Source: Ulva prolifera | Lineage: Eukaryota; Chlorophyta; Ulvophyceae; Ulvales; Ulvaceae | NCBI GenBank assembly: GCA_023078555.1 | Contig: CM041201.1 | Span: 1,929,713-1,993,712, forward strand | Direction: 5' to 3' | DNA length: 64,000 bases | Shown here: piece by piece, positions 1 to 13,000 of the stretch | Position numbering within the stretch: the first letter of the stretch is position 1 | Layout: each line of letters opens with the position of its first letter | Made by a program: the position numbers and the translations under genes | Notes under the pieces: generated by a model | The model's database searches: none | Seen by the model: only the letters and a program-made list of their open reading frames with translations | Told to the model about the DNA's origin: nothing

Positions 1-3000
1 GAGCTCCTCCAGCCGCGCCCACAAGCCGCTCCGCGCGCCCCCACCCTGTTGCGCGTTCCACCCCTCCATCCCCACGCGCCGCTGCGACTCCCGCCAGCCG
101 GCACCCCCCTCCTCGACCATGGCCCCCCTCGTCATGTCGTTCCCCACCAGCTCCTGTAGCGCAGCGCACAGCTGTGCGGACTCCGGCCGCGGCGGCGCCG
201 CGGCGGCGGCCACACCCCCCAGCTGCTCCCAAACCGCCTCGATCCCGGTGCTCGCACGCCGCTGGTCGCTGAGCGTGGCCGCAGGGGCCGCGGACGACCA
301 TCGCCGCGCCGCCGCGGCCGCGTCGCCCGCGGCGTGGCCGGCGACCGCCCCGCCCGGGAGGTCTGCGAGTACACTCACTGCGTCTGCCCCACCCGCCCGC
401 ACGGCCGCCGCCGCCGCATCCACGACGTCTGGAGACCCGGCATCGGCCCGGGTGCGGAGGCTCGAGTCTGCGAGCGTCAGCCGTGCCCCCGCCCCCGCCG
501 CGCTGGAGTCCATCCATGCATTCAACTCCTGCGCTTGGCGCGCCATCGCGGCGCTGACACTACCGCTCGCCGCGGCGGCGGACGCCCAGGGGGGCTCGAG
601 CTGCAGGCTGCCGGGGATCGAGGCGGCCGGTAGGGTGTAGGGGTTTGATGCCGCGAGGTGGATGAGGGCCGCGCACACGTGGTCCTCGTGCTCCCGCAGC
701 CGTCCGAGCGCCTTGCTGATCTGGCTGCCATGCGCGACGCAGATGGTCGGGAACACCAGGAGGGACACCACCAGGGCGCCAGTTTGCAGCTGCAGCCAGA
801 AGAGGACGTACACCTGCGGCTCAGAGTGCCCCTGTCACCACATAGAGTCTGCGGCGGAATGTAGCTTGGACGCCTCTTCCGGCCCCGGACGTCGGAGTTG
901 TCGACGTCCACATGAACGTGGCTATATAAATCACATCAATACATACATACCGGCAGGGCTGTGGTACAACCTCTTGTGCGGCCTAGCGCCATGAATGAGT
1001 GAGTGGGTTTGGGGTGGCTTCGGAGAACCGGCTCAATGCCCGGGCTCTGTCCTTTGTAAGCACATGCACTCATCTGTCACATGCGCTGGAGGACCATCAG
1101 CACATGAGGCACCTCATGAGCGATCGAATTTCAAATGAACTTAGGGTCTCGTGATCTTCTCGGTATGCTGCCGTTGAAGGCAGCACGCGTGCCTGTCCCT
1201 CCGTCGCTGACGCGGCGGCACCCGCACACGTGTTGAAGCAGGTGCATGACACGCATGCATGCGCACCATGGTGAGCCCCGAGGCCTGCTTGAACTGGAGG
1301 TGCTGGAAGTCGAAGATGTGGCGACTGCGGTAGGGTGCGTCGGGGTGCGGAGGGAGCGTGCGGACGCTGCAGCCCGGGGCGCCGCCCCCCCGGCCCACAA
1401 ACTGGTTCTCTGCCGCGGCGGTGCCGAGCTGTGGCGGCCGCCACCTCCGCACTGCAGCAACATCCCACACATCAGCGGCTGCCATCAAACGGCGAAGCAG
1501 CAGTGCGCATCATAGGGTCACATCGTTGTACAGATCTCAGACAGATTTGGGGGGGGGGGGGGGGGGGGGGGGGCTGAATCAGATCTGGGGCTGGATCTGG
1601 GGGTCAGGCTGCAGGATGAAATGCTGAATTGAAACAATTCTCAGGAGTTTCTTTCATTGTGGGTGTGGTGGGGGTGGCATGGGAGACAGGGCTGAGGGTT
1701 TCGGGACGTCAGGGCCACCTGCGCTCACAGCACCTGAGCTACCCACTGGTGGCCGTGGCTTGGGTGGCGTGAGTGTTCCTGTACGTTGTTGGCGGTGCTG
1801 CTTGCCTCCCCGCGTCTATCGTTGTAAGACACAGCACCTGGCATGCAACTGCCAGAGGTACAAGCCTCTACAAGTTCTTCACGGAGTGTTGTGTGAATTG
1901 TCCACAAGCAAATGACAGTGTTGTTTTGACGCTGCTTATATATTTACATCCAGAGGATTACGTATTTGACTACGCACCTGACTACCACAGTTGCCGGTGG
2001 CCAGTGCTTTCGGCCACCCACCCCCACCCCCACCACCACTTCACTGACCACAGTGCATGCAGAACCGACATGGGCAGTATGTGGAATTGCAGATGTTACT
2101 GTCATGTCCTTGGTGCATCTGTCCTAGCCATGACAGTGCACACACTGTTAGAGCACACACTGTCAGGGGTGCCAGGGGTGCGGGGTGCTGGTTGGAGTCA
2201 GGGTGTGTGGACTCTGTGCTCGGCCTGTTCGACTTGTCCTGGGTCAGGCTGCCACGGCTCTGCAGGGGCGCTGCCATCTCAACGGCTTAAAACATGCAAT
2301 GGACAGCGTACGCGTAGGGTCGGCCATGCCCAGAATCGCCGCGGGTGGGTCGGCCGGAAGTAATTGCCGATCTCACACATGCGGGAAATCCCCTGGTGCG
2401 CACCCTGACACACTGACGGCCACTGCACCGTCGCGATGCACCGCCGGCCAACGTCCGGCACCAATTCGCCCGCAGACCACGATCGCCCGCAGACCACGAG
2501 CCCCCCCCCCCCCCCCCCCCCCCCCCAAGACACGATCCACTGAAAGATGGCAGCGTCACCATTTTGTGGAATATTGAAAGGACACGAACTGGCGCGCATG
2601 CACTTGCTATCCAAAAGCGCGAACTCCTGCACTTACGCACATGTGAGCGACACGTGCATACAGCGCCGTCACGTCGACGAATGCATGACGGGAAAGGGCC
2701 TAGCGTGACAAGCGGACGTGGTAATCCTCGACGCGATTCATGTGTGAACCGTCACGACGCATCCGGGGACGCCGCTCGTGCGGACCAATGCACGCTGCGC
2801 AGGGTCGCCGCTGCTGCGGGTCTGTACGACGCATATGCACGCTTACGTACAGGGCCATGAATCACTTGAATCGGCTGGCGGAGGTTGCGTCTCGGTGTGG
2901 TAAGGTGAACCGTGCTTTGTTTGTGACGAATGCTCTGCGCCGGTTGAGTGTGGCGTTGTGCAAGGGGAATGCTCTTGTGCTCCGTGCGGGGCTTCAATCT

Positions 3001-3956
3001 TTGGCTGGCATCACCGGCCGAGCTGTGGTACGTGCTCGTGCCCGGCCTAGTGCCATGACTGCGTGAGTGGATTTGCGTGTGTATTCCTGGCAACGGCTCG
3101 CTGCCCGGCCTCTGTCCTTTGTAACTACGTACAGGGTCATGACATGTAATCAAGCATACACAGAGCGGCTCTGGGGTGAACTGGTCCGTGGGGGCCGCCA
3201 CCACAGGGCACAGCATCTGGCCACCCTGAGTCCCATCTGGCCACCCTGAGCAGCCAAGCCTGGCTAACCAAGACGAGCATGCAAGCGGCAATCACAATCA
3301 CAATCACGACATCCGTACCAGCCAGATGTGACAGAGGTGGGCCACACGCACTCGCGTCCCTAGAGGAACGGGCACGCAGCGGGGGAGTGTGGGGACACCC
3401 CATGGAGCATGGCCTCTGGCCACGCAACAGGCAACAGGGACGCTCTACCGGGGCGGTGGTTGGGGGGGGGGGGGGGGGGGGCATCAGCAGGGGCCTCACA
3501 GCCTCCCCCTCTTGGCACATCTCCAGGGCATGACTACGTGTCCCAGCATCCCAGTCATAGGCATGGAGCCCTGACACAACCTGGTCGCCCCGGCGCAGAC
3601 CCTAACACCAAAGGCCTCCGCTGTGCAGCTGTCCAGCACAAGTATATGGGGGACAACCACCAGTGGTTGTCACCCACGGCAGCACCAACCTGCAGAGGAG
3701 GCAAGGGAGGGGGCTCAGAGGCGGGGGGCGCACGCCAGGGTGCGAACGAGTCCTCGTCAGGGTGGGCTCCGAGAGTGAGCTCCTCCTGCGTGAGAATGTG
3801 GGGATGCACCGCGAGGGCCGGCGTCGAGAGGGGCGTCGCCGACGCAAGCTCCACCTCGACCTTGAACGGCGGCTGCGGTGCCGTGTCCTTGCGCATCGGC
3901 AGCACCCAGCTGAGGGGGGCCTGCGCGATCTGCATCGACAGCCGCTCCGGCAGGTC
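1..3956 (-). CDS. Unrecognised multi-exon membrane protein gene, 3' part off the left edge
   Basis: I do not recognise the family. Three minus-strand exons have good splice signals: 3956-3734 (after TGCAG, ends before GTGCGC), 1428-1267 (after CACAG, ends before GTGCGC) and 813-1 (after CCGCAG, open for 271 codons to the window edge). The 1428-1267 and 813-1 exons join in phase and give ...FKQASGLTM then VYVLFWLQLQTGALVVSLLV, a hydrophobic segment that is probably a membrane helix. It is followed by a charged stretch with REHEDH and a long Ala/Gly-rich region. The 3956 exon ends in phase 1, so at least one exon between it and 1428 is unplaced. The whole 813-bp exon is stop-free and has codon use unlike its other frames. 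Pure C runs (sense strand) lie in the introns at 1549-1573 and 3462-3481. The start codon must lie above 3956. That all three exons belong to one gene is inference. Confidence 0.55.
960..1065 (+). repeat. Dispersed repeat R3 (ggacagaggccgggc family), copy 1
   Basis: About 105 bp ending in CTCTGTCCTTTGTAAG. A second copy lies at 3027-3125, and shorter reverse-oriented copies lie in 8467-8708 and at 9265-9290. Copies share the core GCCCGGCCTCTGTCCTTTGTAA and an upstream AGCTGTGGTAC..CTTGTGC segment. Confidence 0.6.
1549..1573. repeat. Pure G tract, 25 bases
   Basis: Uninterrupted run of 25 G in the inferred intron of the left-edge minus-strand gene. Similar pure tracts occur at 2501-2526 (C26), 3462-3481 (G20), 4307-4335 (C29), 17259-17271 (G13), 25089-25122 (G34), 46629-46670 (C42), 47057-47093 (G37) and 55883-55897 (C15). 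Confidence 0.95.
3027..3125 (+). repeat. Dispersed repeat R3, copy 2
   Basis: Similar over about 100 bp to 960-1065: both run from a GTGGTAC segment through GCCATGA.TG.GTGAGTG to CGGCTC..TGCCCGG..CTCTGTCCTTTGTAA. It directly follows an open reading stretch at 2860-3050 that I could not assign. Confidence 0.6.
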
Positions 3957-4304
3957 CTGCATGCATCAGGGTGTGTCAACTCCTTCATGCACGCGCCTCT
4001 GTGTCCGGGGCCCTCCCGCCACCCGACGCAAGCTCCGCACAGCTGCCGGAAGAGGCGCAGACTCCACCCCGGCACAGGCCGGGTCTCTGCCGTACGGCTT
4101 TGCCGGGTGGATGCAACGACCGCACGATCGGCCGGTGCATGCTCCAGGCTGCGGCGCTGCGCCCAGCGCCACGCTGCCGTGCAACCCTCGACCGCTGCAC
4201 TGACGCTTCTGTGCCATGCACTGAACACGGTGCGACATCCCCACACTCTGCGTACGCTGGACAACCTCCCAAACTCCTCTACCCCCCCTCCCCGTGCCCT
4301 CAAC

Positions 4305-4337
<33 letters not shown>

Positions 4338-4355
4338 AGATCGCAAGGATGCGCA

Positions 4356-7030
4356 GTGTGAACACCACGCTAAGCCGGCGTCTCAGAGCTGCGCCGCCCC
4401 CCCACAGCCCGCAGTGAGCACCGCCACGGAGGCATCCGGCTGCGCAGAGCGCGCATATTCCCACGACACCCGGCACGGCAGCTCTGCAGGCGCCCGCGTG
4501 GTCATCCGTTACAGGAGCGGCAGCGCTGCTGCGGGTGTGGCACACAGTCAGACTACGTACGAGGCGGAGGCGCCTCCGCTGAATCCCCATGTCACATGGC
4601 TAGCAGACAGTGACAGAGAGCCGCGGTGCAGGTGTCACGCCAGCAGCGGCTGTGGCGTGCTGGTGTGGCCAGGCGGCGCTGCAGCTATGTCACACCACGG
4701 TGTGGGCAGGCTAGGCTGCGATGGAAAGAGCACAGACGAGCTAGGACCCCATAGATGGGCAGGCAGCCGGGAGAGGGCAGCCAGGGTGTCAGCGACTGCA
4801 CCGTGGGCAGCGTGGAAGTGGGCTTTTGAGGCCTGCCCTCGTGTGACAGAGTGACATGTAAACGGGGATAGAATGACTGTTTCAAGGGCAGCATAGTGTA
4901 AGTGTGCCTACATCTGCTTGGAGGCTCCACGAAGCCAGCCTCCTACATATCTGCAGTGATATATCATGATAGGCTGTGCATGCTTCACTGTGTCAACCTC
5001 GTCATTGGGGAACTTCTGAAAGGAACATGCTGCAGGCAACATGGAGCAGCACCGCAGTGTGAGGGACTGCGCACAGATTCGCACACGTGTGGATGCAGAT
5101 CATACGCAACTTATCTACAGCAGTTCGTGTGGCAGAACTAGACGCGTGGGCCTGTAGACCGGGCAAGGAGGCCTGGGCACTGGCCAACACATGGTTCTTG
5201 TCAGCTTGCAGTGCGCCTGCTGAATTTTTGACAACATCACCCATATCATGGCCATGGAAAGACAGCACGCATCGCAGGGGTAGTCGCCCGCAAGCAAGGT
5301 GCCGTTGATGCTGCATGAGCCAAGTGGCACGACCTCGCCCTGGCGTCACAGCTGCGACTCCATACGGCGTAAATTGCAGACATCGAGAAGGCAGCTACGT
5401 AAGTTTTGACCCAGAAATCAGTCCCTATGAATTCGCGTGTTTAGATCCATCTCGAGTGCTGTGTGCGTGACAACCACTGGTAGGCGCGACTACAGAAGAA
5501 ATTGATAACTGGTCCCAGAGTCTATTGCAAGACGCAAAAGTTTTTTGCCATCACTGCGGAAACAGGCCAGCGATGTCGACAGTCGGATGCGTTAGGCTTT
5601 CCACACACATTTACACTCTCCCGCGGGAGGAAACTATCGATGTACAGCAGAAGCTCTGAGCAGTGAACGGAACGCACACAGTGTTTATTGATTGCCTGGC
5701 AGCCTGGGCAATGGTAAAATTCAGAAACTTTGCGCAGTGACAGGGCAGCGCGAGCATGTGCGTGTGCTCGCCCTACGCTGCAACTCCAAACGCTTCAGCA
5801 CAATAAAGCAATTCATTGACAGAATAAGCATCGAAAGGTGAACTTGAGCTCACCCGTGCATTGTTACCGCTCGAGTGTGGATCTCGAGACCTCTGCCACC
5901 CCGTCGTCGTTTCGTGGGCATACTGCTCGCCGGGATATCTGACGTATCTGCAGCAAATCCACACTCAGTTTACATCCCAGCATCATCTACATTGCAGAGA
6001 CGTTAGCTCCTATGATGTCGTCGGCGACGGTGTGAACAATCCGCTTGGCCACGCAAGGCAATCGCCGGTTGAAGAGACAACGGAGCCGCACTGCTGCTGG
6101 GCGAAAGCCACATGTGGAAGGTCTGAATCCTGCAGATGTGACGGGATGCGGCCCGTGGAAAGAAGGCTCTGGTAAAGCGTGGAGAAACTGGCCATAGGCA
6201 GGTCACTCCCACCCACTGGTTTTGAATTCGCCGCAACAGCGCGCCCCGAAATTCCCTCTTCGAATCACAACATTGGTAGATTGGATGTTTGTTCAAGGAC
6301 TGCAAGGGCTCCGTGTGCTCGGAGGCGACTTTGCTGCATGCAGCCTTGCATCACGCCGACGCCCGATGCGCTGCACCCAGGTCACTCACCCTCGCGCTGT
6401 GACGGGAATCTCTCGATCTTTCATAGAAGAATCTGTGCGAATGCACCTAGCGCCATCCTACCGTGCGCGAATGGCCACACAGTCTCATATGCGCCTCGAC
6501 GCCCTAGCGCGGAACCTTATTGGCAATGTCGCCGGATGACAGAGATGAACACGTGTTTCCAACACTCCAAGGCACAGCCGGAGCAGAAGCTGACTCATAG
6601 GTCTATGGAGTACTCCGTGGCGCTCCATCGCGCGCACGTAGGCCTGCTCAGGACTCGCTCTAGAGTCGGTTCAGATCTGACCCATCTCATCAACGCACTG
6701 CCAGCATGTGCTCGCATTACTCATTCGGCAGCTGCATGCACGACGACGCGACAATCAGACCACGTCAGGATCGAGCCGAATCCCAACCTTGGAAGTAGTG
6801 CCAACACATAGACGATTGCGCTACGCCCCAGGCTCCCTGTCGTGTTTGAGCACATATCAAGGTAGTACAACAAACAATACAGACGGCCGCGGGCTTCCAA
6901 TTAATTGGCTTAAGCCGTTAATGTCATGCGTGACCATACCAATGGCACCATACCACAGTTGCAACGGGCCAGCAGCGAAGCTCCCTGCGCGTGATCAGTT
7001 CACCTGACGCGATGTAACACCGCGGCCGGC
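4356..7030. other. Gene-free stretch
   Basis: No exon with convincing splice sites, codon bias or family motif was found on either strand. The longer open frames here overlap one another and have no recognisable composition. I see no clear repeat apart from the C29 tract just before it. Confidence 0.5.
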
Positions 7031-7199
7031 CAGGTTCAGTGACGTTACTCTGGCGCGGGGCCGAAGGCACGACCATGTGAGGCGCTGTGTAAAGTAAAGT
7101 AAATCTGATCATGAATCTGTGTGACCCGGGGCTGCCGGGCTGAGGCGTGCACGTTGCTGCAGCTGCAGTTTTGCCGTGTACGTGTGTACGTGTGGCTGT

Positions 7200-8160
7200 T
7201 GGTTCGGAAGAGATGCTGATTGTCGCGTTTGTCTATTCCCGTCCACTCTACTGTAGGTGACATACGTGTGAGGCTGTGCCATGCATATGGTTCCACAGGC
7301 GCACATGCACTGCCAGAGAACGCACACGATACATCGAACACGCGTGAGCAAAGGTTGCGGTACGATGCGGGCATGGAGGACGCAATCCTGCCGGACTGAG
7401 GTGTGGGCGCGGCTGTTGTGTGATCGTGTGTGTTACAAGGACACATGCGCATGCGACGGTGGCGACTCGGATGCGGGCAGCACCGCGAAAGAAGCAAGCT
7501 TAAGCGGAGCAAGCAAGGCAGGTGATGATCGTGTATGTGGTTGATGTTGATTCGGATGAGATTCTGTTGTCGTGTTCGTCTTCTCCCGTTCACTCTTTTG
7601 TAACACGATACAGCGAACACACACATCGAAATCGGCGCAGTCGCCGTGAGCTTCACCACGCACGCATGCGCAGCCATGTTGCGCGAATCCGCGGCGCGAG
7701 TGTCTGATCTGATCTGGCCGCAACCTGTAGATTTGTACGCGTATGTTACAGAAGAGTAAACGGGAGGAGACAAATACCACAACAGGATCTCATCCGAACC
7801 AACAGCCACATAGATTTGTGCAGCTGGCTGGTTCACATGTGCGTCCGCAAGGCGCTGCTGCAGCATGCATGTGCTGCCAGTGGGGGCTGCATCCGTCCTC
7901 GAGGTGGCATGCATATTGGGGTACCCGGGCCCGGCCTGGCACAAGGACAAAGCATGCAAGGCAGGTAGCACCGCGCGCAGCAACCAAAGCAACCGCGCAC
8001 CCACGCAACCAGCCACACGCAGCACACACCAACACACCCACGTTAACGCCAGAACACGCGTGTTCTTACAATTTAAAAGAGTGAACGGGAGTACTCGTAT
8101 ACGTAATCAAGCCCCAATTGCAATTGCAATTTAAAACCGAATCTCATCCGAATCAACACT
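7200..8160. repeat. Cluster of dispersed repeats R1 and R2
   Basis: R1 (core AAAGAGTGAACGGGAG, then GACAAACAC, then a distal GAATCTCATCCGAATCAACA) occurs here at about 7205-7260 (-), 7545-7602 (-), 7743-7805 (+) and 8070-8160 (+). R2 (core ACAAGGACAAAGCAAGC, then GGCAGGTAGCACCGC and a CACACGCAGCACACACCAAC tail) occurs at about 7436-7525 and 7940-8045 (+). The long minus-strand open frame across 7045-8037 is made largely of these repeats and I do not regard it as a gene. Confidence 0.7.
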
Positions 8161-8259
8161 GTGGCAATCCAGTGATATGGCCGCTATACTACTGGATCCT
8201 TGCACGTCGCGACTTGCAAGGATCCAGTGCTATAGCGGCCATATCACTGGATTGCCACA
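8160..8259. mobile_element. Fold-back element, about 100 bp near-perfect inverted repeat
   Basis: Two arms of about 50 bp, starting TGTGGCAATCCAGTGATATG and ending in its reverse complement, with only a few mismatches and almost no loop (centre near 8209). It sits directly behind the distal ATCCGAATCAACA end of an R1 repeat, so it may have inserted there. A diverged relative lies at 16738-16850. The structure fits a small fold-back transposon or MITE. No protein is encoded and I could not define a target duplication. Confidence 0.75.
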
Positions 8260-8466
8260 AACACCAACACACGTGTAGCTGGTACCAGCTAGCGTCACGC
8301 TACACACGGTGTGGACTCACTAGCGATGATGACTCGGAGGGCCGCACGGCAGCGCACTTGCAATCGCAAAGGGAGTGCAATTAATTAACATATGCAATGG
8401 GAATGCTGCAGATTCAGCAGAATGGTGCTGATAGCCTTCAAGTTGGTTTCAGGCATGTGTTGTCAT

Positions 8467-8708
8467 GTGGACTGGGAGGTGCAGGCGCTTGAGTGTTCCA
8501 TATGTATATATGGCTTAGGTGAAACATGTGTATATAGTTACAAAGGACAGAGGCCGGGCATCGGGCCGTTTCCAGGAATCCACTCATGTGGACTGGGAGG
8601 TGCAGGCGCTTGAGTGTTCCATATATATATATGGCTTAGGTGAAACATGTGTATATAGTTACAAAGGACAGAGGCCGGGCATCGGGCCGTTTCCAGGAAT
8701 CCACTCAT
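8467..8708. repeat. Two-copy tandem duplication, 121-bp unit
   Basis: The unit starting GTGGACTGGGAGGTGCAGGC at 8467 repeats at 8588 with almost no differences (TATGTATATATGG against TATATATATATGG). Each unit contains a reverse-oriented R3 core (ACAAAGGACAGAGGCCGGGC). The near identity suggests a recent duplication. Confidence 0.9.
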
Positions 8709-9264
8709 GATCACAAACCCTCTCATTCATTCACAGGAGTTACAGCAAGTTGGCTCACCAAGGGGTGAGCAACCAGGGTGAGCGACGGGCTGAGGACTTG
8801 TGAATTTGAAGAAACGAGCCCTAAATGGAGCGCGGATTGGCCTCGCAGGTAGTGTAGTTCCTGCTGAATTCATAGATGTCGCTGTGGTGCAGAACGGGCA
8901 TGTTTCGGCAACGTTATGGGTGCGTATGCATATGAGGCATCACGACGAAACATCTGTAGTTTGTCCCATGGTGGCCACGGAGCTCCGCTCTGAGTAGCCT
9001 GAGTTACGTACAAATTCCTCACCGGTGCTCAGATGCGACGAGCCGTTCCATGCGCGCGTGTTCTGGCTGACAGTCGTCTCTGGTGTTTGATAGTGCTCCT
9101 TACAGCGAGCCTTTGTTCCATGTTGTTCACAGCGCATTACGTCAACAGACGGCTTCGTGGACGACTAGATGAGTTTATTTTGCAGTATTGACAGGCTTAA
9201 GCTTGGCTCCGATAGCATCCGGCAAGTCGCTGAATGTGCGTGCTAGTGGCTTCCTGTCTCAGCA

Positions 9265-9290
9265 GTTACAAAGGACAGAGGCCGGGCATG
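9265..9290 (-). repeat. R3 core, short copy
   Basis: The core GTTACAAAGGACAGAGGC and the following CGGGCATG match the units at 8467-8708. The match ends abruptly after GGGCATG. Confidence 0.6.
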
Positions 9291-9839
9291 TAAATATGTA
9301 TATATGGTCCAGAATCCTGCAGAGTACTAGTGCTTTCTTCTCAGGATTGAAAGAGTCCTCTTTGAGCTCTCTAGCAGAGTGGCCCGTGCCTGTGGCTGCG
9401 CTGCGCCTGAACGTTCAGAGCCATATGCATCCACTCAGATGTGGCACAGATCTGCCTAGAAGAGTCCACTAGTACTCGTCCATGATCTCACAGGCACATG
9501 TATCTTGAGATATGCATGATTTCTGTGTTTACAAACACAACATGAGCACAATGCATGCACACATACACACATACTGTGGGGATGAATTTCTGCATCATGA
9601 TGAAAACTTGAACACCTCACACACACTGCACACCCATGTTGCAACATGTGCGCTTCATGTGCTGTCTGTTTGTGCACATATGTGTGCCATGCATGGCTCC
9701 CACAGATCTCCTTCTAGCCTAGTCTGAGAAGGGCAGTATTTGTAGCTGGGGCGGAAGCACTTGTGGGAACTGCTTCCTGTAGCTATTCAGGAGGACTTTT
9801 TGTACCTATGAGCAAAACGTATATACGGCCCGGGCTCGC

Positions 9840-10035
9840 GTGCCAGTGATTACAGAAGTGTGAACGGGAGATCTCCCTTCTAGAAGACAAATATCACAAA
9901 AGAATGTCATCAGAATCAACACACACACGCACACACTATCTCGCTATTGTAAACCATCACAAAAGAGTGAACGGGAGAGGACAAACACTCGCTGTTGTTG
10001 CTCGCGATGCTACCTGCCATGCTTGCTTTGTCCTT
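9840..10035. repeat. R1 and R2 repeat copies
   Basis: R1 cores at about 9848-9930 and 9955-9990 (+), the first with a CTTCTAGAAG insertion after the GAACGGGAG core. An R2 core in reverse orientation (GCTACCTGCCATGCTTGC) follows at about 9985-10035. Confidence 0.65.
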
Positions 10036-10039
10036 CTAT

Positions 10040-13000
10040 CTCTGAGATAACAAACACGTGTGTGTGTGTGTGTTGTGACACACACTCAGTAGGCTATCTC
10101 GAGACACAACCGCGCCCACGCCCTCGTGTAGACAACTCACAAAAACGAAACTCGGAGGCTGGCTGTCATTACGGGACTCGTGCGACTGGATCCGTCGACG
10201 GTGCGTGGCCTGGCGCAAAGGTGACAGCAACACGTAACCGTCCGGCCCGCGCAGCCTCTGTCTGCGGCAGAGCGAACGGCTTCAAGTTGAAACGGACAAG
10301 ACGAATGGTGCAATCATGCATGCGATCAACACGCAGGATTCTCTTGCGAAGCACCTTCACAGTCACGGTGCGCCCTCGCACTACAGTCACACAGCCCCGA
10401 ACGCGCCGACTGCAAGGCCGTCGATACCGGCATATATGGTGCACCATGACCCAGCCGTTTGCTACTATGCACGGCAGGTTTGGGCAATCGGGCCCGATTG
10501 GGGAGAATCCCGAGTCTAATGCCAACATTGTATGGTATACGTACCACTACGCCCATCCGCCCTACCGTAGCATATCACCAGTAACCGGTGAGCCACCGCC
10601 ACGGCATCCGCGTGCTGTGTGGTGACTGCAGCCATTGCAAAGGGCGCGCCGTCGATTGCACGATGCTGCCGGTTGATGGCGCGTGAAGCGTGGTGATCAC
10701 GCCCTCAGTCACGTAGAATTGTGATTCGAACCGACTGACAAGGTGGCCATGTGAACCGTCGGCACGGGTTACGTCGGGTGATGCGTCATGACGGGAGTGC
10801 TACGTGACTGAGGGCAAAATGGAAGCTAACCATCGAGATAAGAATTCGAGTTAGAGCAGATGCTCAGCCTTTTATATGCTTCGCCAATTCTAACAGCATT
10901 CAGTGACGATGTTGAGGTTGTGCTGTGATGCTCATGGCCTGTGGACTCACAAATGCGTGCAATGGGTGTCCGGCCCGAATCTGCAGCACGCATGAATGGC
11001 ATCACATACTAGACATGTAGCAGCTCGGTGCTCGCAGCCCGGAATTGCCCAGCCTTTTGACAAATAGTCACACCTGCTCCTGTCTCTCCACTGTGATGCA
11101 GGTTCGTCTACTCGTGCAAGAATCACAGTAACACCGACATCGACAATCACAGCACTCAGCAATATTTTCACACAGTCAAGCGAGGCACTGCAGCGGCCGC
11201 GATCGCATCAGAATGCAGCAACACGCTATTCCTGCTATGTGCTGAAAGGGTGGCTACAGCCCACCATCTCATGCTCTACAAAGTGCTGTGAAATCGGGGG
11301 CTCGTTTTGCACTTCACTGTTCGTCCGCACCAGCCATCGCTGCAGATCAGGCGTGCCCTCGCAATTTTCACGCGGTGTTTACAAGTTCTCCCCTGCTCTG
11401 TGGTGGCTGGGGGTGCGCTGTGCACGTCTGCTGGCTGCTCTGCTGCTCATTTGCCGCATGCTATGGGATCTCGATGGTTAGCTTCCATTTTGCCCGCACA
11501 TTAGCTGTCCATGCGTCAGCATCCATGCATCATGCCGCACGCCGAAACTCCGCTCAATCGCACAGAGCGCAGAAATATTCAGCTCGGCGCGAGATCAGCT
11601 GCGATGGATTTCACGGAAATGACTGCTGCCTTAGTTGAGATCTGGAGATGCGTCTGTAACTTTTCGCGTAACGAATGAGCGATCAGACAGCATGCGCACG
11701 GAGATGAGAGATGAATTGATGGGATCACGGGAATTGGGGATGCGAGGTGATAAATGTGCCGATTGACAGGACATGAAACACATATGCTGGTGGTGTTGGC
11801 AGAGGCTGCACATCCCAGAACCGACATTGCTGCAGCGCCACAACCGCCTGAAATTATCAGACAAGTGCAGTGGGCGCAATCGTGGCGGGCATGAGTGCCC
11901 AGCAGTTTCTTGCTGAGGCTCAATAGGCCATTTTGGACCTCACCTTTGGCACAAACACACAAAACATGCCTCAACTTCAAGGCTCCAGCCTTTCACAGTC
12001 ACAAATCAACCGTATTGGCTGCCGCTTTTTGCCGCCAGGTGGCCATGTATCTCACACAGTAATCAATCACTCTCTCTCAAAGTCGGCCTTCACACGGCTA
12101 CTGTAATTCAGAGGGACAGTTGTATGAGCTTCGACTTTCGCTCGCCCCTGGCCACGCGTGGCCACGTGCGCTAGCGCTGCAGCACGTGCTGCTCGAAACT
12201 GCGTCGCAACTGCGTGCAGAGCTCGCCTGTAGCCACATATGTGAGCCGTGCGCAGCTGCGAGGATAATCGGAGCAGTATGGCAGATTGGGAACTTCGTGT
12301 ATGCGGCCTTCGTGTATTGCAGGGTCGTGCGGCTGCATGCGGCGCTGCAGTGGCCATGGACCCTGCTTCGGTTTTAAGGTGCAGACTTTAGCTTGCAATG
12401 AATACATTCATTTCAATTGGAATGGCAATGGCAATGGGAATGGTGCCAGTCCCCCTGCACATATGCACATGCAGGGGGTCTGAGCGCTGGCAACCGGTTG
12501 CATATGCTGAGCACAGGTTTCGAAAGTGCAGTGCTCAGCATGTGCAGCAGCAGCAGCAGCAACCGAACGATGCTGATATCAGCAGCCTGCAGCAGCAGTA
12601 GCTGTCCTGAGTGTCTGTATGCATATGCCACACATGCGTGGGCTCTGCATCACTGCCAGCTACAGCTAGCAAGCTAGCTCTGGAACATCATCAAGTTGCT
12701 GTAGTTGCTGTATCATGATCAACCAGTTGATGTTCTGGATCGTCCTGGCCTAGATAGCTATAGCAGTGATTCAGAGTCCTATATATGCATGCATCACGGT
12801 GTGGCCACTAAGGCCACTCAGGCCTGGCCACTCAGCCGTGGACATGGAACGCACATGAACATATGCATATGCTCTCCTCCTGGCCGGCCTTTTGGGACGC
12901 TTTGACCTGTTGGCACCCACGCTGCGTATGCGCAGCTGGACAGCATGCTGCTGCTCCTGTTTGCGCAGGACTCCTCGGAGGCGCGCTGCAGATCATGAGT

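Noticed and set aside
119-640. Plus-strand frame of 173 codons at the left edge
   Set aside because: Shadow of the minus-strand exon 813-1, whose frame is open over the full length and begins at a good acceptor.
2860-3066. Plus-strand frame MNHLNRLAEVASRCGKVNRA... resembling armadillo-type repeats
   Set aside because: Only about 60 residues, no neighbouring exon, no second repeat unit, and it runs into an R3 repeat. Kept out of the gene list but worth a profile search.
3409-4203. Plus-strand frame of 264 codons
   Set aside because: It is antisense to the minus-strand exon at 3734-3956, which has good splice sites. It starts beside a G20 tract and has no recognisable motif.
7045-8037. A 330-codon minus-strand open frame
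   Set aside because: It is built from dispersed repeats R1 and R2 and has no domain, splice or codon-bias support.
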